Assembly: GCF_000319305.2 (NCBI RefSeq)
Contig: NZ_AMWJ02000002.1
Coordinates: forward strand, 1,812,001 to 1,876,000
Direction: 5' to 3'
Length of the DNA stretch: 64,000 nucleotides
DNA from: Pseudomonas bharatica CSV86
GTDB taxonomy: Bacteria; Pseudomonadota; Gammaproteobacteria; Pseudomonadales; Pseudomonadaceae
Shown in pieces: positions 53,530 to 58,860 of the stretch. Both the position numbers and the translations under genes were made by a program. The notes under the pieces were generated by a model. That model searched no databases and had not been told where the DNA came from. It worked only from the letters and a program-made list of their open reading frames with translations. Positions within the stretch are counted from its first letter, which is position 1. Each line of letters opens with the position of its first letter.

Positions 53530-53844
53530 ATGGATCACGAAAAGGTTGCAGCCAGCTTAGCTGAGCTAGGGAATAGTCACCGACTGTCCGTGTTCCGCTT
53601 TCTGGTCAAAGCTGGCCATGATGGGGCTTCGGTCGGAGATATCCAGAAGGGGCTGGGTATTCCTGCTTCGACGCTATCACATCACCTTGCGCGCATGGCC
53701 AAGGTAGGGCTGATCCGGCAGGAGAAACATAGCCGCACGATTGTCTGTATACCCGAGTATGGGCACCTAGAGAATTTGATCGGTTTCTTACAAGAGGAAT
53801 GTTGTGCAGGTGTCCGGATTGCGCATGAACCAGAACCGCTTTGA
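53530..53844 (+). CDS. ArsR/SmtB-family metal-responsive repressor
   Basis: A 104-residue winged-helix protein. The recognition helix region is GLGIPASTLSHHLARMAKVGLIRQ and the wing is HSRTIVCIPEY. A Cys pair in LQEECCAG near the C-terminus is a candidate arsenite or soft-metal site, as in some ArsR types. I chose the ATG at 53530; the open frame begins earlier at a TTG. It diverges from the permease over 111 bases with two matching operators, so it likely represses both itself and the permease until metal is bound. Confidence 0.9.
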   Translation: MDHEKVAASLAELGNSHRLSVFRFLVKAGHDGASVGDIQKGLGIPASTLSHHLARMAKVGLIRQEKHSRTIVCIPEYGHLENLIGFLQEECCAGVRIAHEPEPL

Positions 53845-53996
53845 CGCTTGCCCAGCTCTCGCTGTCCTCCCTAGTCAGCATCGCTATGAAGACTCAGGCG
53901 AAGGTGGAAACAGAAAATTGGCAGTAGAGTAGGCTGAAGAGGATCAATCAGATAATCCGCTGAGAAAGATTTTCTTCTTTACATCTTTGGCATTTT

Positions 53997-54020
53997 ATCA
54001 ACCAGAAATTCCGGATACCC
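53997..54020 (-). repeat. Right inverted repeat of the ISL3 element
   Basis: A 24-bp end, complement beginning GGGTATCCGGAATTTC. It matches the left end (51036-51059) at 20 of 24 positions, and is followed by the target duplication ATCTTTTT at 54021-54028. Confidence 0.95.
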
Positions 54021-54589
54021 ATCTTTTTCACGTGGCCATTTCTGACAATTGATCGGGCGCGTAGCGCCGAGATATGGGTAATGTTTGTATCAATATTGTT
54101 CATCGGTACTTGGTCAACCTTGTATTTCTGGAAGTCTGATGTCGCTCCACCCCGTGACTTGCCTCTTCGCTTCAACCGAGCCCGCCAACGCCTCTACGCC
54201 TACAACTTCAAATACCGCTGGTGGAATCCCTTCGAACGCTGGCAAGTAACCCCAGTAGCCTACGACTGGTCCCAAGTCCGCGCCGAACGCTGGAGCAGGC
54301 GTCATGCCACCGCCCAAGGCGGCATCATCTTCCAGTGGGGCGTCGAGCTTTCCATCGTCAAGCCCGGCACCAACGAAGTAATCGACCGCTTCCCCCTTAC
54401 CGCCATGGGCGCCGACGCCCATGCCTGGGCCTACGTCTGCACCTTCATGCAACAAGGCCCCGAGGCGCTGCCGCCCCCGGCCCGCCTTGGGATCACAACG
54501 ATGTGCTGTGGTGCAACATCGCCATGCGGCTGGCACCAAAGGTCGAGTGGCCTGCCGATATGGATCTGGAATCGAGAACAGCTCCTTGA
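54021..54589 (+). pseudogene. DUF6708-like T6SS partner gene, 3' fragment, also frameshifted
   Basis: With the transposon and one target copy removed, this part continues the frame of the 50827 fragment: LIF joins FTWPFLTIDRARSAEIWVMF. It then has a second membrane segment (WVMFVSILFIGTWSTLYFW) and a cytoplasmic part typical of DUF6708 (RFNRARQRLYAYNFKYRWWNPFERW, GGIIFQWGVELSIV). A missing G near 54479 shifts the frame; restoring it gives PPWDHNDVLWCNIAMRLAP and a stop at 54589. The rebuilt product is about 260 residues. DUF6708 genes often accompany VasX-like effectors, perhaps as immunity. Confidence 0.82.
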
Positions 54590-54612
54590 CCGTAATTGCT
54601 CTAAAAACGAAG

Positions 54613-54642
54613 AAGCCCGCTCTGACCGAGCGGGCTTTCTTC
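54613..54642. terminator. Bidirectional intrinsic terminator
   Basis: A 10-bp stem AAGCCCGCTC / GAGCGGGCTT with loop TGACC is followed by TTCTTC on the plus strand, and by CTTCGTTTTT on the minus strand. It separates the DUF6708-like fragment from ycaC and serves both. Confidence 0.85.
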
Positions 54643-54651
54643 ATTCAGCGA

Positions 54652-55278
54652 TCACTTGGCAGTCAATGCCGCGTAGCTGTTCATCAGGTTGCGGTAGTTG
54701 GGAATCCGCTGCGACAGCAGGTTGCCCAGCCCTTCGATGTCGTTGCGCCAGTCGCGGTGCAGCTCACAGGCCACCGAGAACCAGTTCATCATCTGCGCAC
54801 CGGCCTGGGTCATGCGGTTCCATGCGGCTTGTTGCACGGTGGTGTTGAAGGTGCCGGAAGCGTCGGTCACCACGAACACGTCGAAGCCTTCGGCCAGCGC
54901 CGACAGGGTCGGGAAAGCCACGCACACATCGGTTACCACGCCGGCAATGATCAGCTGCTTGCGGCCGGTGGCCTTGATCGCCTTGACGAAGTCTTCGTTG
55001 TCCCAGGCGTTGATCTGGCCTGGGCGCGGGATGTACGGGGCGTCCGGGAACATTTCTTTCAGCTCTGGCACCAGCGGACCGTTCGGGCCCTGCTCGAAAC
55101 TGGTGGTGAGGATGGTCGGCAGCTCGAAGAATTTCGCCAGGTCGGCCAGCGCCAGCACGTTGTTCTTGAACTCGTTCGGCGAGAAGTCCTGCACCAGGGA
55201 AATCAGGCCGGTCTGGTGGTCAACCAGCAGGACTACGGCGTCGTCTTTGTTCAGGCGGTTGTAGGTGGCGTTGGTCAT
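54652..55278 (-). CDS. ycaC: Isochorismatase-family hydrolase YcaC
   Basis: A 208-residue YcaC-like cysteine hydrolase. The catalytic Asp is in VVLLVDHQTGL, a Lys is expected mid-sequence, and the catalytic Cys is in IAGVVTDVCVAFPTLSALAEGF. YcaC proteins form octamers and the natural substrate is unknown. The sequence is intact and full length, and a 90-bp remnant of a close copy sits at 46.5 kb in the same orientation. It is flanked by the bidirectional terminator and a divergent toxin gene. Confidence 0.92.
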   Translation of the reverse strand: MTNATYNRLNKDDAVVLLVDHQTGLISLVQDFSPNEFKNNVLALADLAKFFELPTILTTSFEQGPNGPLVPELKEMFPDAPYIPRPGQINAWDNEDFVKAIKATGRKQLIIAGVVTDVCVAFPTLSALAEGFDVFVVTDASGTFNTTVQQAAWNRMTQAGAQMMNWFSVACELHRDWRNDIEGLGNLLSQRIPNYRNLMNSYAALTAK

Positions 55279-55464
55279 GGTGGAAATCCTTTTGTTTGAG
55301 AAGTGTGTTTTGGGTGGTTGCCGCTAGGTGTGGCCAGATTAGGGGTTTCTCGAAAAGGGATAAATCACGTGGAAACGGTATGACTGTCTGCTTACGGTGG
55401 ACAATTAAGAGTGCCGGTCAGACGCATCTTGAAACGAACGACCGGGCCAGCCATACTCCCGCAA

Positions 55465-55483
55465 AGTACGGGACTCCCGTACT
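55465..55483. promoter_or_regulatory. Palindromic operator of the toxin-antitoxin operon
   Basis: AGTACGGGA-C-TCCCGTACT is a perfect palindrome with 9-base arms, ending 8 bases before the toxin ATG. Its position suits autorepression by the antitoxin. Because it overlaps the place of the ribosome site, a hairpin here may also lower toxin translation. Confidence 0.8.
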
Positions 55484-55491
55484 CTCCGGCG

Positions 55492-55788
55492 ATGCGAACA
55501 GTCATAGAAACACCCACGTTTCAGAAAAATGCCGCCAAGCTGTGGTCTGACGATGAGCGGGTGGCATTCATCGACTGGATAGCACTGAATCCATTAGCTG
55601 GTGATGTCGTTCCCGGAGCAGATGGCGCACGCAAGGTTCGCTGGTCCAGGAACGGTTCCGGCAAGTCTGGCGGTACCCGAGTGATCTATTTCAACCTGAC
55701 TGATGATGAAATCGTTTTGCTGGTCACCCTCTATGCAAAGGCTGAGCGTTCCAACATGAGCCCCGCTGAAATCGGCAAGGTGGTGTGA
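55492..55788 (+). CDS. RelE/ParE-superfamily toxin
   Basis: A 98-residue toxin of type II toxin-antitoxin systems. It begins MRTVIETPTFQKNAAKLWSDDER, has GARKVRWSRNGSGKSGGTRVIYFNL (the basic beta-sheet of the RelE fold) and ends VTLYAKAERSNMSPAEIGK. RelE-like toxins cut mRNA on the ribosome. I chose the ATG at 55492, since the longer frame reads through the palindromic operator. It comes before the antitoxin gene (HigBA-like order), with one intervening base. Confidence 0.9.
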   Translation: MRTVIETPTFQKNAAKLWSDDERVAFIDWIALNPLAGDVVPGADGARKVRWSRNGSGKSGGTRVIYFNLTDDEIVLLVTLYAKAERSNMSPAEIGKVV

Positions 55789-55789
55789 T

Positions 55790-56104
55790 ATGCGTGACAT
55801 TGATATCGAGGCGGTTGCCAAGGCCATCGAGGCCGATGCTGGCGAGCTCATTCCAGACCTTCGCCAAGCCCTTCAGGAAGCCAAGGCCGGAGCAGGGCGA
55901 GTCACGACTCCCGAACAGATGCTGGTGCGTCAGGCGCGAGAGCGTTCTGGCTTGACGCAGGCTATGTTCGCCAAGCGCATCGCTACGCCGGTAGCGACGC
56001 TCCGTGACTGGGAGCAAGGGCGCCATGTTCCGCCAGGTGGAGTGCTTTGCTTGATGCGTCTTATCGTCAGGCATCCCGAGCTGTCGCACGAGCTGGCTCA
56101 TTGA
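55790..56104 (+). CDS. XRE-family antitoxin
   Basis: A 104-residue antitoxin. The C-terminal half holds a Cro/C1-type helix-turn-helix (VRQARERSGLTQAMFAKRIATPVATLRDWEQGRHVP). The N-terminal half is acidic and helical (DIDIEAVAKAIEADAGELIPDLRQALQEA) and is likely to wrap the toxin. It follows the toxin directly and should bind the AGTACGGGA palindrome. The HTH at the C-terminus with toxin-first order is like HigA and related antitoxins. Confidence 0.9.
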   Translation: MRDIDIEAVAKAIEADAGELIPDLRQALQEAKAGAGRVTTPEQMLVRQARERSGLTQAMFAKRIATPVATLRDWEQGRHVPPGGVLCLMRLIVRHPELSHELAH

Positions 56105-56213
56105 CCCGGCGACCAGGCCTTTAGGGGAAAGACTTCGTTCCTGACCCCCCGCCCGTTGCAACGTACCTTGGCCTTCCCTCCACCTGGAGGGCACAGCCAA
56201 GAAGGACTTTGCA

Positions 56214-56909
56214 ATGACCCAAGACACCAACCAACCCCTCGACCTCAGCTCCGCCGCCGTGGTGGAAAGTTCCCTGCTGGCCTTCGGCGCCGGCATGACC
56301 GCGCAGAACCGCCAGGACGTGAAGAACAGCTACCTGTTCGCCTCCCTGGTCGCCAATAAACGACATAACCAGCTCACCCTGAGCGAAGCCTGGTTCGATT
56401 ATTTCCTCGAAGCCATGACCGACTGCGGCTGGGCCGTGGCCCGGCGCACCCACGAAAAGGCCAGTGATACCGCTCAGTCCTTAAAGCTCTCCAACGTGGC
56501 GGTCCAGGCCGTGCAAGTGGCGGCTTCCAGCCTGCTGGGCGGCGGGCCGGTGGTCCAGGCCCTGGGGCTTTTCGCGGAGAAGGCCATCGACGGGCTGGGC
56601 AAGAACGAAGAGGCGCTGACCCTGTTCAAGCGCAGCCTGTACCGTCAATCCAACGTGATGGTCGGTGTGGCCTCGTGCATCGAGACCAAGGATGGCGAGG
56701 TAGTCATGGCCCTGGGTGCGATCCAGCGCACCGTACGCAAGGAAGACCTCGATACCGTGCTGTTCGACTGGGACAGCAACACCTCGGCAACCTACCGCAG
56801 CACGGCGGCCCTGTCGTTCAACACCCAGATCTACGCCAAGGCACGGGACCTGGTGGAGCAGCGTCTGGGTGAGCGGGCGGTGTCGCGGATCATGGACTAC
56901 GACATCTAA
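56214..56909 (+). CDS. Unknown protein, paralogue 1 of a three-gene cassette
   Basis: A 231-residue protein of no recognised family. It starts AAVVESSLLAFGAG (residues 14-27) and has YLFASLVANKRHNQLTLSEAWFDYFLEAMTDCGWAV (about residues 40-75), a hydrophobic Gly/Ala region (AVQVAASSLLGGGPVVQALG), and a C-terminal amphipathic end with FNTQIYAKARDLVEQRL. The same order of segments is in the third gene (57605-58225) and partly in the second. AAGGA precedes the ATG. A small hairpin CCCTCCA-CC-TGGAGGG is in its leader. It is the first gene of a tight three-gene operon. Confidence 0.8.
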   Translation: MTQDTNQPLDLSSAAVVESSLLAFGAGMTAQNRQDVKNSYLFASLVANKRHNQLTLSEAWFDYFLEAMTDCGWAVARRTHEKASDTAQSLKLSNVAVQAVQVAASSLLGGGPVVQALGLFAEKAIDGLGKNEEALTLFKRSLYRQSNVMVGVASCIETKDGEVVMALGAIQRTVRKEDLDTVLFDWDSNTSATYRSTAALSFNTQIYAKARDLVEQRLGERAVSRIMDYDI

Positions 56910-56951
56910 CCCGGCCGGCTTGCCCCCGGCGATTTTATGGAGTGAACGGAC

Positions 56952-57593
56952 ATGGATGTCGACGGCTATACGATGTGGATCACCGGGGGCAGCCTGGTTT
57001 TGGTCGCCCCGCAGGTCAGCGAGCTGGAGTGCAACCATGCGCTCGGCTCATTGCGTCACGCGCAACTGCTTGCCGACGGGGTCATGGCATCGCGTTTCGA
57101 CCAGTATCGGCGCTGGTACCGCGCCTATCGCAATGCTTTCGGGCGACGCGGCTGGCGGGTTACGCACAGTTGCCAGAGCGTGGAAACTGCCGGCGGCCGC
57201 ACCCTGCTGTCGCCGACCCAACCCTTGTTGCTGTGGCTGGGCAGCCAGCATGGCGAATTGGGCGAGTTGCTGGAACTTGGCATCGATTCGCTGCTGCTGA
57301 ACCCGCCGGGGCTGGCACAGCTTTCGTGCAGCGCCTTGCAGGCGCGCGGCGGTATCACACGGATGGTGCTGGAACTGGGCGTGCTACGTCCCGGTTCGCA
57401 GCTCAGCCTATGCAGCATCGCCCTGGAAACCAGTGCGACCCTCGACCAGCAGTGGCTGAAGGCGCCGCTGGCCGGTGCGACCCTGCGCGGCGACCTTTAT
57501 TTCCAAAGCCTGCTGGCCGAGCCTGCACCCGAGATGCGCGACAGCGAGCGCGACGGCTATGCCCGGCTGTCGGCCGGCCATACCCTTCATTGA
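56952..57593 (+). CDS. Unknown protein, paralogue 2 of the cassette
   Basis: A 213-residue protein of no recognised family. It has SLRHAQLLADGVMASRFDQYRRWYRAYRNAFGRRGWRV (about residues 32-70), which lines up with the LFA...W-DY...GW region of its neighbours. A Leu-rich middle (LLLWLGSQHGELGELLELG) and the end LRGDLYFQSLLAEPAPEMRD also correspond in position. It is the most diverged of the three. GGAG precedes the ATG. The gap to gene 1 is 42 bases and to gene 3 is 11 bases. Confidence 0.78.
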   Translation: MDVDGYTMWITGGSLVLVAPQVSELECNHALGSLRHAQLLADGVMASRFDQYRRWYRAYRNAFGRRGWRVTHSCQSVETAGGRTLLSPTQPLLLWLGSQHGELGELLELGIDSLLLNPPGLAQLSCSALQARGGITRMVLELGVLRPGSQLSLCSIALETSATLDQQWLKAPLAGATLRGDLYFQSLLAEPAPEMRDSERDGYARLSAGHTLH

Positions 57594-57604
57594 GGAAACC
57601 AAGC

Positions 57605-58225
57605 ATGACAGAACAACTTCGGGCGGCCGTGGTCGGCAATGCCCTGATGTCCTTTTTCCCGGATATCGACAAAGACATGCGTGAACGTGTGCAGACCGCC
57701 ATGCTATTCGCCCAGCGGGCAACCCGGGAGGTGGTCGGCAGCGGGCAGGTCAGCGACGGCTATGACTACTATCGCCAGCAACTGAAATTCCTGGGTTGGG
57801 ACGCGACCTCGCCGCGCGAGCCGTTCGACCCCGACCTGGAGCGGCGCTCGGTACACGAGGCCATGCTCGGACGCATCGGCGCTGCCGCTGGCCCCGAGTA
57901 CTCCGAGATCACCCGCTGGTCCATCGATGCTCTGGGGCTGGTCCAGCCGGCGCTTTTCCGCTTCGAACAGCGCTCGCTTGAGGTGACCTCGTTCCAGTTG
58001 CTGCCGTGCCGGGTGAACCGGCCGGGATACGTCGACATGGTCCTGTACCACGAGGACCTCAACCGTGAGGAACTGGGCAACGGCTTTCTCTATCGCGAGC
58101 GCACCAGCCGCCGGGTACGTGCCGAACTGGTACGGTTCAATGCCAGGCTCTTCGAGCAGCAGTTCGGCGACAAGGTCCGGCAACGCCTGCTCAAGACCTT
58201 GCAGGAAGAGATCTACGAACTGTGA
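57605..58225 (+). CDS. Unknown protein, paralogue 3 of the cassette
   Basis: A 206-residue protein of no recognised family. It begins MTEQLRAAVVGNALMSFFPD and has TAMLFAQRATREVVGSGQVSDGYDYYRQQLKFLGWDA, which align with the AAVV and YLFA...DYF...GW segments of gene 1. The end FNARLFEQQFGDKVRQRLLKTL also matches FNTQIYAKARDLVEQRL of gene 1. It follows gene 2 by 11 bases with GAGGAA upstream. It converges head-on with marC, whose stop lies one base away. Confidence 0.8.
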   Translation: MTEQLRAAVVGNALMSFFPDIDKDMRERVQTAMLFAQRATREVVGSGQVSDGYDYYRQQLKFLGWDATSPREPFDPDLERRSVHEAMLGRIGAAAGPEYSEITRWSIDALGLVQPALFRFEQRSLEVTSFQLLPCRVNRPGYVDMVLYHEDLNREELGNGFLYRERTSRRVRAELVRFNARLFEQQFGDKVRQRLLKTLQEEIYEL

Positions 58226-58822
58226 TCAGGACACCAGGTAACCCTTGATCCCGGTGAAGATGATCTGGGCCGCAAGGGCGCAGACGAACAGGCCCATCAA
58301 CCGGCTGACGATCTGCAGGCCCTGGTCGCCGAGGATCTTCTCGATGCGGTTGGAGAGGTACAGCACCAGGCCGACGGTGGCACTGGCCAGGGCGATACTG
58401 ACGATGGCCAGCGCCTTGTCATCCCAGTGCGGCTGGCTAACCCCCATTACCAGCAGGGCCCCGATGGTACCCGGGCCGACCGTGAGGGGAATGGTCAGCG
58501 GCACGATGGTCACATCCTGCTGCACGTTGTCGGTCTGCACCGCCGACTTGCCCTGGGCCATGCCCAGCGCCGAAATGAACAGTACGCTGCCGGCGCCGAT
58601 GCGGAAGGCGTCCGGGGTGATGCCGAACACGCCGAAGATCACTCGCCCGAACAGGTACAGCAACACGCTGGCGATCAGCACGCCCATCGCCACTTTCCAG
58701 GCCAGGTGCTTGCGCTCCTTGCTGGAATACCCGCGGGTCAGGCTGATGAAGCAGGACAGCACGAAGAACGGGCTGTAGAGCACGAGCATCTTCAGATAAA
58801 CGCTGAACAACTCATGGAGCAT
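58226..58822 (-). CDS. MarC family membrane protein
   Basis: A 198-residue inner-membrane protein with six hydrophobic segments (LYSPFFVLSCFISLTRGYS onward, KVAMGVLIASVLLYLFGRVIF, FRIGAGSVLFISALGMAQG, VPLTIPLTVGPGTIGALLV, LAIVSIALASATVGLVLYL, LFVCALAAQIIFTGIKGYL). The PLTIPLTVGPGTI motif is the MarC/UPF0056 signature. I chose the ATG at 58822; the longer frame is the alternate reading of retS. The family's transport function is unknown. It is next to and co-directional with retS, 38 bases away. Confidence 0.92.
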   Translation of the reverse strand: MLHELFSVYLKMLVLYSPFFVLSCFISLTRGYSSKERKHLAWKVAMGVLIASVLLYLFGRVIFGVFGITPDAFRIGAGSVLFISALGMAQGKSAVQTDNVQQDVTIVPLTIPLTVGPGTIGALLVMGVSQPHWDDKALAIVSIALASATVGLVLYLSNRIEKILGDQGLQIVSRLMGLFVCALAAQIIFTGIKGYLVS

Positions 58823-58860
58823 GGTCGGGGCTCGCGAAAGGGCAGAGGCGGGCAAGTGTA

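Larger units (their letters stand above)
51036..54020. mobile_element. ISL3-family transposon (ISPpu12-like) carrying metal permease and ArsR genes
   Basis: A 2985-bp element. The 24-bp ends are 51036-51059 (beginning GGGTATACGG) and 53997-54020 (complement beginning GGGTATCCGG), matching at 20 of 24 bases. An exact 8-bp duplication flanks it. Inside are a transposase and a permease on the minus strand, and an ArsR regulator on the plus strand. ISPpu12 relatives of ISL3 are known to carry passenger metal genes and to have 24-bp ends and 8-bp duplications. Lower GC in the passenger genes suggests a foreign origin. The right 150 bases (53845-53996) hold nothing recognisable. Confidence 0.95.

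Noticed and set aside
56942..57604. Long frame that joins gene 2 region to gene 3 of the unknown cassette (427 codons)
   Set aside because: Its first 220 residues are the other frame of gene 2, which has its own ribosome site; the real gene starts at ATG 57605.
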